64,000 nt of DNA from Nepenthes gracilis (taxonomy: Eukaryota > Streptophyta > Magnoliopsida > Caryophyllales > Nepenthaceae), in contig BSYO01000003.1 in assembly GCA_033239525.1 (NCBI GenBank), forward strand, positions 7,868,001-7,932,000. Reading direction: 5' to 3'. How positions within the stretch are numbered: position 1 is the first letter of the stretch; each line of letters begins with the position of its first letter. The position numbers and the translations under genes are program-made. The notes beneath the pieces were generated by a model, which was given only the letters and a program-made list of their open reading frames with translations, had not been told where the DNA came from and did no database searches. Positions 11,760-24,120 of this stretch are shown piece after piece.

Positions 11760-13209
11760 TAGGGAGGGAAAGGAGGGTGGTTAAATTCTAACCAGGGTTA
11801 CTTGACAAACCTTCGCGGTCTTAGTTAAGGGCGTTCGCGGAGCGAAAGATCTTTTTTGAGGGTATTGAAAACGCGGAGGTAGGAGGCGGACAGGACGACG
11901 AGGGAAACGAAGGAAACGGGGAAGTGAGTGGAGGGACGGGGTCGTTGATGGCATTTGAATCGTCGTGTTTCTCTCTCTGATGTTCACTATGGCCCGTCCC
12001 ATCTTCTGATGCACCGGTATCTTCATAGTTGATCAGCGGCCGTGATCGTTTCACGATCATTTCTTCTGTTCCCGCTTCTCCCAGATCTGCCTTCCAGGTG
12101 AATGTTTTTCGTTAATTTTGTTGTTAATTAGTCATTTGCGTTAGTAATTTGGTCATTGAAGAGCTTAATCCTTGTCGTTGCGATTGTCAATGTGCTCCGC
12201 GTTGATCTTTGTAAATCTAAGTTGGTGTCATTTCGAAGTCGATCTGTAAAAGTTCATTCTAGATTTCAGAGCATTTAAACGCGATGCGATTGCTTTGTAG
12301 CTAAAACATGCTAGTGAAACTGAGCTATTTATGGCGTCTTCACGATCAATTGCTAATATCTTGGTTAGTTAGCCCTCTCTCCGTGTTTTCAATCATCTAT
12401 TTTGGCATTCGAACTCTGAGATGACGTTATTAGCCTGAGCAATGCGGTGTTTGTATATATTTGAGAACAAGACTTTTTTTCCTGAAAAATAATGTAGTCA
12501 TAGCGAAAGAATGACTGAAAGATCCGATAAGAATTCCCAAGTAATGTAGATTGACTGTCTTCAATACGTATTCGGAGTATTGGGATGAATTTAAATAGGT
12601 TTAATTTCCTTAGTCATATGGCTGTAGTAATTTTAGTGACTTAAATTGCTTTTATAAGTAGAATTTTTTGGTTCGAAGCTTTGTTTAATGTATTTATTAG
12701 TATTGTTGTTTTTCTCTAGGTTTCAGTCTGCTGGATGTTATTGCCACTGGATATGATATTGTAGATAATTTTATAATACATGTTGAATGATGGAGGAACA
12801 TTAGTCTTCTTATATGTGAAGTCTGTTCCTTTTAAAGTTGAGAATCTATAAAGCATATGTATGATTTTGGAAATCCAGTGCTTTTTTCGGTTTATAGTAA
12901 TTTGACTCGACTTCCTGTACAGAATCATACAGTGGATGTTATCACCTAGCTGGATGGCTTTCTCGATGTAGCAATTTGGTGAAGGTCTTCCTCCGTCTTT
13001 AATTCTGTGCGATGTTCACTGATTTCTACATGCAGGGATGATTTGGATTGCAGTCTGTTAATTGATGATTGCTTGGTCATCACACTTCTACAGGGATAGC
13101 TTGTTCACGGCTATTGAGTTTGGTGCTTGCTTGAGAGAGAATAAAGGGCTCTCTTTTGCCAGCATCTCCAGAACTAGCCGTGAAGGGAAACTGCTTCTCT
13201 CGTCCTTCC
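11760..13209 (+). other. 5' leader of the PI4K gene with an intron (about 12098-13035)
   Basis: Upstream of the kinase ATG, a donor CTTCCAG|GTGAAT at 12097/12098 and an acceptor ATGCAG|GGATGA at 13035/13036 bound a T-rich 938-nt stretch that looks like a leader intron. A second good acceptor, TTCTACAG|GGATAG, lies at 13093/13094. With the upstream acceptor the leader keeps two short upstream reading frames: 13038-13061, and 13065-13304, which overlaps the kinase start out of frame. With the downstream acceptor both upstream ATGs are removed. The start of transcription is not visible. Confidence 0.5.
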
Positions 13210-15078
13210 ATGTCTCTCAAATTGGACAGTCCTGTTCAAACCCAGACGGTAGTGGGGATACTGAAGAACCCCCTCACAGGGGAGCACCATGGAAACCATT
13301 CTGAAGGAAAACAGCCAGCTGGTAGAAGGCGTGTTTTTGTGCAAACTGAAACTGGTTGTGTACTGGGGATGGAGTTGGATCGCAACGACAATGTTCACAC
13401 TGTAAAGCGGAGGTTGCAGCTTGTCCTTAATGTTCCAACAGAAGAGAGCTCGTTGACATTTGGGGATATGGTGTTGAAGAATGACCTTAGTGCCATTCGA
13501 AATGATTCACCACTTCTTTTGACAAGGAAGCAAATGCATAGGAGCTCATCCACACCTTGTCTATCTCCAACCGGAAGAGAGATTCAGCCGCGAGATAGAA
13601 GTGGTCCTATTGAGATATTGGGACATTCAGATCGCTTTGTTGGTACTAGGCTACTGGTGAAGGAAATTGTCAAGGCAATCAAGATTGGAGTTGACCCAAT
13701 ACCTGTGCACAGTGGCCTTGGAGGTGCTTACTATTTTAGGAACAGCAGAGGTGAGAGTGTTGCCATTGTGAAGCCAACAGATGAGGAGCCTTTTGCACCA
13801 AATAATCCAAAAGGCTTTGTTGGAAAGGCTCTTGGGCAACCAGGGCTCAAACGATCTGTTCGTGTTGGGGAGACGGGTATCAGAGAGGTTGCTGCCTATC
13901 TTCTTGACTATGATCATTTTGCCAATGTACCTGCTACTGCTTTGGTAAAGATCACTCACTCGATCTTTAATGTCAATGATGGGGTGAATGGAGATAAGCC
14001 GTCTAAGAAGAAGTTGGTTAGCAAGATTGCATCCTTCCAGCAATTCATTCAGCATGATTTCGACGCCAGTGATCATGGGACTTCGAGCTTCCCTGTTGCT
14101 GCTGTGCATAGAATCGGGATACTTGATGTCCGGATTCTTAACACCGACAGACATGCTGGAAACCTTCTAGTCAGGAAGCTTGATGGTGCTGGGAGGTTTG
14201 GTCAAGTGGAGCTCATTCCGATTGATCATGGTCTTTGCTTGCCTGAGAGTGTGGAGGACCCATACTTTGAATGGATCCACTGGCCCCAGGCTTCAGTTCC
14301 ATTTTCAGAGGATGAACTTGACTACATTGAAAATCTTGATCCAGTTCAAGATTGTGAGATGCTGCGATCGGAGCTTCCAATGATTCGAGAGGCTTGTCTC
14401 CGGGTTTTGGTACTCTGCACTATTTTCCTCAAGGAAGCTGCTTCCTATGGTCTCTGTCTTGCCGAGATTGGCGAGATGATGAGTAGGGAATTTCGTGGTG
14501 GGGAGGAGGAACCCAGCGAACTTGAGGTTGTGTGCATTGAAGCAAGGAGGCTGGTGTCAGAGAGGGAGGTATATTCCCCAAAGTCTGAAGTCAGGGATGA
14601 TGACTTTCAGTTCCACATAGACACTGAGGATCTTGATTGGGATTTCATGACCCGTTCATCATCATATTTCAGCATGGCAAATGGGAATGGCAGAAACCCT
14701 CTTTCTAGGTTGGAGGAAAGTGTTGAGGAGGAAAAGGAAAGTGAGTCTGAAGAAGATGGGGAGGATGATTTTCCTGAAAGCATCCCCTCCATTTCAATGA
14801 TATCGATGTCCCTAAAGGGTACCCGTCTACAGGAAAAGAGCCATAAATTTCATGGGGCAAAACCAGAAAACGGTTATGGATCCTCTGGACATAGAAGTGC
14901 AAATGAGCAGCTTCCTACTAGTGTCAGCTTTGTCAAGTTAGCCGATATGCCTGAGGATGAATGGACAGTGTTTCTTGAGAAGTTCCAGGAGCTGCTGTAT
15001 CCAGCATTTGCCAAGCGGAAATTGGTGACCGTCGGTCAGAGGCAGAGACAGAGACTTGGGTCTTCGTGCCAGTTTTGA
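13210..15078 (+). CDS. Phosphatidylinositol 4-kinase gamma (type II; PI4K gamma 5/7-like)
   Basis: A single uninterrupted exon of 622 codons. The first ATG in frame is at 13210 (MSLKLDSPVQTQ); open codons upstream of it in the same frame have no ATG. Family members phosphorylate phosphatidylinositol at the 4-OH and/or act as protein kinases. The N-terminus holds one ubiquitin-like domain (about residues 42-106, VFVQTETGCVLGMELDRND onward), the arrangement of plant gamma 5/7 proteins. After a Ser-rich linker the PI3/4-kinase domain runs from about 160 to 430: HSGLGGAYYFRN, the nucleotide-binding Lys of AIVKPTDEEPFAP (about K188), the catalytic loop LNTDRHAGNLLV (D313, N318) and the metal-binding IDHG (D339). 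The C-terminus is acidic and low-complexity (about 520-560), then ends in a conserved EDEWTVFLEKFQELLYPAF block. No lesions were seen; it appears functional. Whether it is gamma 5 or gamma 7 cannot be told from the sequence alone. Confidence 0.95.
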   Translation: MSLKLDSPVQTQTVVGILKNPLTGEHHGNHSEGKQPAGRRRVFVQTETGCVLGMELDRNDNVHTVKRRLQLVLNVPTEESSLTFGDMVLKNDLSAIRNDSPLLLTRKQMHRSSSTPCLSPTGREIQPRDRSGPIEILGHSDRFVGTRLLVKEIVKAIKIGVDPIPVHSGLGGAYYFRNSRGESVAIVKPTDEEPFAPNNPKGFVGKALGQPGLKRSVRVGETGIREVAAYLLDYDHFANVPATALVKITHSIFNVNDGVNGDKPSKKKLVSKIASFQQFIQHDFDASDHGTSSFPVAAVHRIGILDVRILNTDRHAGNLLVRKLDGAGRFGQVELIPIDHGLCLPESVEDPYFEWIHWPQASVPFSEDELDYIENLDPVQDCEMLRSELPMIREACLRVLVLCTIFLKEAASYGLCLAEIGEMMSREFRGGEEEPSELEVVCIEARRLVSEREVYSPKSEVRDDDFQFHIDTEDLDWDFMTRSSSYFSMANGNGRNPLSRLEESVEEEKESESEEDGEDDFPESIPSISMISMSLKGTRLQEKSHKFHGAKPENGYGSSGHRSANEQLPTSVSFVKLADMPEDEWTVFLEKFQELLYPAFAKRKLVTVGQRQRQRLGSSCQF

Positions 15079-15470
15079 GATAGCGAGCTTTGTAGGTTGA
15101 TGAGAAAATTCTCCGGACATGTCAGGTTTATGACATGATGTTATCCTCAGAAGGTTTGTGGTGTTGGGAGTAGTAGCAATAGTAGTAGCACTGTAAATAT
15201 TCTTTGGAGGCGAAGCTATGCCAAGCCCCGAGCAGGATTGGCCGTATGCTTTCTCTTTCCTACATCCCTCGTGTTTCTGTTTGATTTCTCTTTTCACTCC
15301 TTGTGGATTGTTTGATAAATAATTTGTGGAATGTGTAATCGAAGGAAATCTGTTGATGGGTGTGTAGCGTTTGGGTCTCTGCCATTATGTCCCGTGGAGC
15401 TCTTGTTTGTAATGAACAGAATGAGGTCTTTCGGCCACAAGCTGTCTGGGGATGCATACTTTTAAGATTA
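15079..15470 (+). other. 3' untranslated region of the PI4K gene
   Basis: This is normal-complexity DNA directly after the TGA stop, with a near-poly(A) signal GATAAATAATTTG near 15315 and TTGTAATGAACAG near 15405. Composition changes to AT-rich spacer after about 15470. The exact end is inferred. Confidence 0.45.
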
Positions 15471-18400
15471 TCAGATTAGTTTAATATATAATAGTGTTAA
15501 AATTCTAGCCGATCGTAAAATTTTAACCACTAAAAATACATAATAAAAAATGGGAGGATTTCATCTGGGTGCATCCAGCATTCGGTGTCTTTAATTTTTC
15601 CTTCTTATTTTTCAGGTGTTAGATTAACTAATTACCTCTTGAAATTCAACACTGATTTAGTGTTGCTTGTCCTGCTGTTCGTGTCTTGTCATATCTTAAT
15701 TATTTAATCTTCACAAGATGAAGGATCAAGTCATGCTGCTGCTGTAGTCAAGGGTCACGATCTTTGTTAGTAAGACAATATGACCACCATTTTATGAAGC
15801 GTAAGTTCGGTACATGCTTACGTTGGAAGCAAGGAAGAAATTAGCAAGCAAACAACAAAAGCATTACATCGTGAGACCCCACACCATTCGGACTAAATCA
15901 AATTCAAGATTCCCCATTTACCCATTGATTGCCTCCTTTATTTTCTTAACCATTTAATACCGTTGGAGTTAATGCTGCAGATTCTTTCCTTGCCTAATGT
16001 GAGCCCTAGTCTTATTTCCTTTATATCTATCAATTATTAGCCTTTTAAATTAAAAAAAAATATATATATATATGTCGATATTTGCTGGTTTTTCCTCACA
16101 TCATTTCCTTTGCTATCAATAATTTCTGTTGGAAAAAATGCAGGCAAATTAGCCTGACATAGAAAAATCCAAAGTATTATTAGAGTACCGCTGTTTGAGC
16201 AGTGCAACAGAGTTCTAAGTTAAGGATGATCAGAACATACCAAGATGCATCTTCAGCTTAAGAGGATTCTGGTAATCTCATTTCAATTTATTGTAGAAAC
16301 TGCTATTTAGTTTGGCTTGAATTTCCGTAGTTCTCCAATAGTCTTTTTATTCATTAGACTCTATTGTTATTTCTTATTGTTAAGATTATTTTAAAAATAA
16401 TAAAGGGTGATAATATTTTTCATGGCATTTGAATAGTGGTTTTATCCAGGGGGACGAACACCTAGAGCAGGATCTAAATCTGAATTCAACAACTCTGATC
16501 CTCTACACAACAGTGTCAAGGGAGATTGAATTTTTTCAATGGATAAACTCATCTGATACTCAATTCAATATAAGCTGAGAATAGTAAGACGGGTAAAAGA
16601 TTACCGGGCCTTTGAATTTAACCTCAACGCTCTAGTTTCATGCGGTTGATCACGAGGGGGTCGACTGTTCTAATGAGCTCGACGGGAGATGGGGAGCCTT
16701 TGGGAGAGGTGTCCCTTGTAGTATGATTGTAAGGGATGGGTTTTAGAGCGTGCCCTTCACAATGAGTTCGGCTCCCAAAAGTGCACCGAACACTGCTCTC
16801 TTAGCACAACAGCAAGTTATCGAGTGAGTAAATGCTATCCTTCTCAGTGGCAAAAAAGCTTGAGTTGGGAGCCGTTAGAATAATAACTCCAAGTCGCCGT
16901 ATTTGAGATTTGGTGGAATGTATATAGGGTAAAGTCTAAAAATAATTGTTAGATAAAAATTGATTGATTAGCTATGTATTTTCAATTAGAAATTAATTGT
17001 TCCTTATCCTAAATTTTTACCAGGTGAAACCATATTATCCGATCATCACCCCTTTTGTCAATCTTTTTTCAGATGTATCAAACTCATTTTTAATGTGTTA
17101 GGTATTACTACATATAAGACTTGAATAATTTTGTTGGCCTGTCTAGGGGGGCCAATGTTTTATGTCTATGTTTGTCTTTTATTATTTATTTGATTTGATA
17201 ATCTTCTCTTTTATTATTATTATTTTTTATTTTTGTAGCTATACCCTTGCTTGAGATCATGGACTTACGGTCAAGTTGGCTATAGTTGCTATCTTCTGAG
17301 CACATCCTTGTTCGAAGAGTTCTTCTGAATGTGTATCTAATAAATTTAACGTGTTGTCTTGATTTTAAAATTATATATTTAAAAATATATGTTAACTATT
17401 ATCAGAGTAAATAAGGCTAATAATTAAAAATATATATAATAAAATTGCTTTAACATAAGGGCCAAAGTTAAAGACGATTGATTTTTCTATCAGAATAGGG
17501 CAAGAGTCTGTCGAACGTTGTCTGTCTAGTCACTCACAGCGAAGCATGTGATCTCTGCATTTATTTTCAAGCTACGGATAAACTTGGAGGTGGTCTGGTG
17601 AAGGGCTACATCAACATTAAAAAAAAAAGGCTTAACAACAAGTCTAATATATGAGACTTTCACATCATATAATTAAATTATAGTTAAATATATATTATTT
17701 TATTACTAAATTATAAATAGGTTACTCTAACGCTTTAAAATTATAATCTTTTAATTATAATAAAACATATTTGCTGTAATAGTAAATACTAACTAGCAAA
17801 GAAATGGTAGATCTAACGAGTCTAGCAGACCATAGGTCTGGACTGGCCAGAGGAGCTTGTTCTATAGAATAGGATTTTATCCATATTTATTTTTTTTTAA
17901 AAAATATTAAATTTAGAATAAAATTTATACTCTACGGAGCTGGGACCCCGCCCCAGGTCTGGACCCCACCATTAACGCGGCGTTCTAATCTCTCTGATTG
18001 AACTCTTTCCTGTTCTAACGAAAGCAAAGTCCGCAACTTGTGTGCATGGTACGGCATCTGATGTGATTTTTTTTTATTGTTTAATGAAATATTTAAAAGA
18101 TACTTTTGTAATATTTTTAAATAATATATATATTAATTTTCTAAAGTTTATTAACATAAAATATATATTATTATTGTTATAATTCAGTCTAAACACATAC
18201 AATTCAGTGTAGAAGAACAAACCCAAACTCTAACATTAAATATCAACTATTAAATTTGTAAATATATAAAATATAATAATATATAATTTTTTAACATCAA
18301 AAATCTTCCTTAATTAAAATAAATTTTAAATAAATTCACTATAAAATTGTATTGATTATAAATAATCATTTTTGAAATTTATTCACTATAAATCTAAGTA

Positions 18401-20880
18401 AAAAATGATTAAAAATTAATTTTCTTAATACACCTAACTACTCGTAAGAAAAAATATATCAAAAAATAAGAGTAATTAAATCGTAATACGTCTTAAAAAT
18501 TAATATTAAAACAATGTATCCAATTCTGGTGAAGAAGAAAATTCAAATCAAATTTCAATCAAAAATCAAATCTCTTCTTCTCTTTTTTTCTCTTCTCTCT
18601 TGATGCAGTACTTCTTATATGAAAATAATTTGAAATATCTTAAAATTATATTAGGTACAATTTTATATAAAAAACGGCACACAAGCATCGATCAAATATG
18701 TATTAGGTGCAACCTCCCTAGACAAATGACGTACAAACACTTTTCAAGCATACATCAAACACGATTTTTTTGGATAAATTATATACGCGTGTTCCTCAGA
18801 TTTGTATCTGACACTACTTTTCTAAACTAGTAATACACGTATGTTTCTCGGACGCCCATAATGTACTACTTTGCTAATCTTTAACCAATAATACACATAA
18901 ATATCATGTGACCATTCAATATTTTTTATGACTCGAACAACTCTGGACCGATCTTGCATGAACATCATATAACCCCTGCCTAGATCTTCGATTCAGCGTA
19001 CCACACGTAAATACTCCGTGTCTTTCTAATGATCAGTTTATTTATTATGACAATTACATAAAAAGTGACTTAAAATTTAATAAAATCATATTAAGATATT
19101 GAAAGAATACAATCCTATGGCTATCCAAAACTGCGAGATGGTGAATGGGGACCAAAGTCTGTCATGGTGGTCCGCTGCCAAGTGTTGTGGGGCATATTTT
19201 TAGTATGTCGACATTTTGGCAGCAGATGCTCTGACAGGTCCAAGAAGTGAAAATCACACTTTTCCAAAGGTTTTATTCTCCTATTAATATTTTTCTATGC
19301 AGTAACATATCAATTACATGTAGAATAATGTTAGAAAAAAAACATTTTAAAATATTATATAATATTTTATTTATTAATTTATAATATTAAACTTAGATGT
19401 AAATAAATAAATAAACAATAGCTCATTTTAATATACCCAATGATATATCTTGATTAATCCGGCATACCTTAGACTATAATGAGACCTAGTCGGGCTTAAA
19501 AAGAGTAAATTTAGAAGGAACCACGAGTACAAAAACTAAAGGGGGACGTAGACAAGTGAGGGGAGAAGAAGAGAAATGCAAAAGCATGCACAGTTTTTGA
19601 AAATATAAAAAGACATTACTTATTTATATTCATATTTATATTTATGCATATATTTAAATTTTAATTTGAGAGATTTTTATTAGAATTTTAAATTTTTTAA
19701 CTTAAATCTTACGTACCACAAATTAAAATAAAAATTTTAGATGAATTAAAACTCACATTTTGAGCCATCTTCTAATACCCAAGTTAGTTTTTTTAGGTCT
19801 AATAATTTATTTAGGAGGCAAAAGAAATAGAGTCGGTTAATAGAGGATTAGGCACTATATTTTATGCAAAATTGATAAGCTTTGGAGGACAAATTCCTAA
19901 GCTTTTTATCTACAGGCTAGGTTATGTGAAAACGATCCTTAAAGATTAAGTAACTCTTTTAAAAACCACAATACTATAAGGTCGAATATAATACAATTCC
20001 TTCATCTCTAATATTGATTGATCGATTTCCTTTTTGTGATGGAGAAGTTAGTATTTACAGTGGCTTGAAGACTAACGACAATTCTCTTGTATTGGGGCTT
20101 TAGGCTACGACCTAATAGTGAGATTAATTATTGACTATTTAGACCAAAAGCCACCACACAAGTTGTATGTCATGTGTCATGGTGGGCACTGCTCGTGTTG
20201 AATCATGTTGGTCATGTATAATTGAGATGTGATTTGTCACAGCGTAACATATCGTCTAAATGTAGCAAGTCGGTTAATTATTTAAAAAATTAATTCAATA
20301 TCATTCAACTTGGTTTTTTGACTCAGCATTGACTATCTCCTCGGACATTGTTTAAATATGAGATCTTAATCATCTGATAATTTGACCAACTAGCTTGAAT
20401 TATTCGGATTTTAGCCAGGCTTTTATTGTTAAATTCTTTCTTGAGTTATGATAAATTTGGCCAATTTTTACAAACCTATGCTAATTAAATTTGAGTCACT
20501 CTTTATATTAATTGGCTAGATAGATAAGCCTAAATCAACTCAAAATTTTACTGAACCTAACTTTTATAAAACTGAGAATAAGAAAAATGCCAAGACATGT
20601 GAACTTGTTGCTTTTATTTAAACAAGAATAAAATACAAATGAACTTTATTCGAAGGGAGTGAATGTGTGTGAATATATGGAATAAAGAAACAAAGTTCCT
20701 TTTTTTTTTTTTATCTTTTGTGCAATTGCTACAACGGATTAGTGTCCTAAAAAAGGAACGATTGCATACAAAAAAATTCTTATCTCTTTAGTTAGGTAAT
20801 TAGACAGAAAAAAAGAAAGGAAATATGACTTAAGATGCAATCTATTTTGAGCTTGAGTTGTGTTAACCCCAAAAGGAAAA
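15471..20880. other. AT-rich intergenic DNA, no gene supported
   Basis: No open frame above about 75 codons looks coding. The 16440-16930 segment is of higher complexity (GGGGGTCGACTG, GAGCTCGACGGGAG) and probably old transposon DNA. 17880-18500 and 19320-19460 are almost pure A+T. 19100-19260 is a short, more balanced patch (CCGCTGCCAAGTGTTGTGGGG). None of these shows a recognisable motif. Confidence 0.45.
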
Positions 20881-20899
20881 GTGACAATCTCATTTTTTT

Positions 20900-21150
20900 C
20901 AGTGTTATAATTGCTTATAATTGAGCTCGATTGAGTTGCAACGAGCGTAATCTGCTATAACCCTATCATGGAAAGGCCTCACTCCTCTCCTGATAGTCGA
21001 GTAGCTTACGCTCCTTCTTACAAGCTATTCTTTCAATATACGTAGTCATATCATAACATAATATGTGTGGTTATATAGCCCATTGAATGCCCTTCACTTT
21101 AGTCTTGTCCACCGGAACATCGATGTGGGGTAGTGAAAAATTCTCTTACA
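20900..21150 (-). mobile_element. LTR fragment (minus orientation)
   Basis: Read on the minus strand from 21150, this begins TGTAAGAG, then CCCCACATCGATG (the CCCACATCG word common near the start of plant LTRs), then GGGCTATATAACC as a TATA box about 85 nt downstream. The LINE fragment immediately to its right stops at about 21160, which suggests the LTR element inserted into, or was joined to, the LINE. The 3' limit is not defined. Confidence 0.4.
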
Positions 21151-21159
21151 TACTACATC

Positions 21160-21545
21160 AAAAAGTAAGATAGGGTGGAAATGGGTTCTGGATTTTTCTC
21201 TTTAGGAATAAGTAAAATGTAAGTATAGTTAAACTTTTTCAGAAGATTACCTCCATTTAGCATGGAAAGTGCCATTTCTGTGACATTATGTCTCAAATGT
21301 GCAAAAACTTCTGAATGAAGAGAGCAGGTAGCACATCTGGCCCTGGTGCTTTTTTAGGATCCATTTGATGCACAACAACCAGAATTTCTTCAATAAGTTG
21401 AAGATATATAAACTTAAATTGTGCAATTGCTATAAAAATCAAAACCAGTTGGTCTTCTAATATAAAAGGGCTAAAATTAGAATCTGAAATAAAGACTAAA
21501 AGCATGGCTAATCGTGTAAGAGAACGAGTTAACCCTAAACACATA
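21160..21545 (-). pseudogene. LINE ORF2 fragment A (start of the reverse transcriptase domain)
   Basis: The minus-strand frame contains MDPKKAPGPDVLPALFIQKF. This is the N-terminal signature of plant L1-type reverse transcriptases (the KAPGPDG...FFQ..W block). After a stop, in shifted frames, come words matching the following segment (ALSMLNGG, LLKK, LIPKEKNPE). Stops and frameshifts are frequent. The fragment ends abruptly at the LTR fragment near 21150. Confidence 0.65.
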
Positions 21546-21679
21546 ATACCTAAAATAGAAAAGATCCTCTACCAACAAACTGAACTCATTAGCATAAATA
21601 ATGAAGAGATTCAAACCCCATCTTCAACCTACAAACTTATCTTTTCACATATACAAAGACAAATGACATCTGCCATCTT

Positions 21680-24120
21680 TTTAAATTGTTGATCGTTTTT
21701 CCTTTAAAAATGGTATCACTCCCCTCGTGCCAAATAAAATAAATAAAAATAGTTAGGACCATCTTAAAGATTACGGCCACAGTATTCTTCCGCTTCCATC
21801 TACTAATAGCCTATTGAATGTTAGGAAGCCACTCCTCCACTGGACACCAATACTCACTACTCTGACACACACTCATTCAAATAGCCCAGGAGAAACAATA
21901 TTGAAAGAAAATACTCTGGTAAGATTTTATCCAATTCCCATACAGAACACACCCTAAGCCCACATCCACAAATCTCGAAACATGACCTCTATGCTAAAAT
22001 GCTTACGACTAGTCAACCAAAAGATGGAGTGCAAGGGATCCTAGGTGATGCCTAAATAAGAGTTAACTAAGAGATGCTATGTCCCGATGGTTGAAAGATT
22101 CGTCATGTCAAAGTAAAATAAAACACCCCAAGACTATCTAGAGACCACACAAACTTATCATTGACAGGCACATTGGGCTTATAAATAGACATATTAAGCA
22201 TAATAGGTGAAGTAACAGAGAAGACTTATTTGACCGACATCGAGAGTTCTCTTTAAAAATAAAGACCACCGATGAATGCATAGGTATAACATGCACAAGA
22301 GGGAGGTAAAAATCCCAATACCGATCCATTGAAATTCTCACTAGGTGTCACAAATCACTCCACAACCTTGCCTTGAGGCTGCTATCAATGGTGAACAAGA
22401 TAAATGGTTTAATATCCTTTTGGAGGTTAAAAATCCTCCTAAGACTCCTATGAATATTGTAAGAAATACTAAGAGACAAAAAAATATCTATTCTTCAACC
22501 TATACCAACAGATCTAATACACCCAAATCAAATCATTGTGCGCTAAGAAAATCCTCTACACCTAACAGATAGGGATAGCCTCATTAGAGGCTTTCAAGTT
22601 GTGAAGGTCCCAGGCCCCCTTCCTCTCTAGACTTACACACAACTACCCATGCCACTTTTGCCACCATATGACCCTTTTACGGCTTAACTACAGAAACTCT
22701 AATTCGCTTGAAGATACTCACAAGAATGACAAAGATAGAAGCTCAAAAAGTATGGATGGAGAAAAAAATAAATTTGATAAATTAATGCCTCTTCATAAAA
22801 GAAAAAATCTTACCATTCTAAACTGCAATATACCAAGAAATCCTATCTAAAATAAGCTTGCAATCCACGATTCTGAATCTAGTCAAAATTAGAAGGACAC
22901 CCAGGTATCAAATTAGAAAAGAACCTTGTGAAAACCAAAGTAAAAAGCTATCCTGACCATGACAACCTCCCCACAACCATGACAAAAGAATTTAGACTTT
23001 TTTATATTAGGCCTAAGTCTTGAAGCCGCCTCAGCAAATCACATGACACTTCTTCAAAATACCCCCCGAGTACAAATTAATCTAAGAGAAAAGTAAAAGA
23101 TCAGCCATGAAGGTGTACAATGTAGTCTTAGTAGCATTGCATTTCCAATGGAACTCAAACCTTCAATACCCTCTTTCAACTGAAACCATACCCTAAAAAA
23201 CCTGTATGACAATTGTGCAAAGATAAAAGAAAAGAGGGCAACCTTGCCTAAGACCCCTATCCTAGCAAAAAATTCCATTAATTTCCCATTAAACGGAAAA
23301 AAAAAAGGACATAGTGGAGATATAGTGGCCAACCCACATAACAAACTAATTCAAAAAACCCATATCTCACATGACATCAAGAACAAATCTCCATTTGATT
23401 GAGTTATGGGCCTTCTAAAAATGAATTCTAATAGCACACTATGAAAAACCTTGATTCAAATGATAGCAGTGAAGAAAATCCTACACACATAAGATATTAT
23501 CCTTGATAATCCTTTCCCGAATAAAAGGCTACTGAGATTTATAAATAAGTTCCATAAGACAAGCACTCAAATGGTTTACAATAATTTTCGAGATGGTTTT
23601 GGTTTAAAATCCAAAATCCTAACTAGCGTTATACCTTAGGGATCAAGCAAATAAGAATAGTATTAATCTACTTGAGGTTCTTTCCTCACGGAAAAAAATC
23701 CATCACTATTTCACAGGAAAGGGGTCCAACTATATGTTAAGCCTTATAAAAAAAATATAACGGAAAAGCTATTTGGTTCACACACTTTATCTTTCCTAAA
23801 ACCAAAACAAGAATCTCTAATTTCATTAATAATCATTAGGGCAAACAACACTTCACAACTACTGGTCGAAACACACTTAATTATAAAAGTCAAAATACTA
23901 TTAACACTATTGCACTTACCGATAGAAAAGAATTCCATGAGGTTATGAAAAAACAATCACCCCCCTTGACATTGTCCAAGATAGACGTAGCCACCCCATC
24001 ATCGTTAATCAATGATAGAATTTTTCTACTATAATTTTTGTTGGTCACGGACTTGAAGAAGAAATGAAAACAATGGTTACCCTCCAAGGGCCGCCATCTA
24101 ATCTCAGCCTTTTACTTAAA
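21680..24120 (-). pseudogene. LINE ORF2 fragment B (reverse transcriptase core to C-terminal zinc-knuckle region)
   Basis: On the minus strand, from high to low coordinate: a degenerate KAHNSIKWRFVLDVM (the KAYDSVNW block) at about 23400; then MWVGHYIS, and FNGKLMEFFARIGVLGK at about 23290 (the LNG...FF....GLRQGDPLSP block); finally FKMVLTIFIYFIWHEGSDTIFKG at about 21750, the Trp/Arg-rich tail after the zinc-knuckle region. Many stops are present. The RT start is missing here. Fragment A carries an RT start but lies downstream, so A and B are two copies or a rearranged one. Confidence 0.6.

Noticed and set aside
13156..13209. Upstream extension of the kinase frame by 18 codons
   Set aside because: The codon at 13156 is TTG, not ATG. 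The first ATG in frame, at 13210, begins the family's usual N-terminus.
13651..14154. 167-codon minus frame inside the kinase exon
   Set aside because: It is the complement of a strongly conserved kinase sequence and has no independent support.
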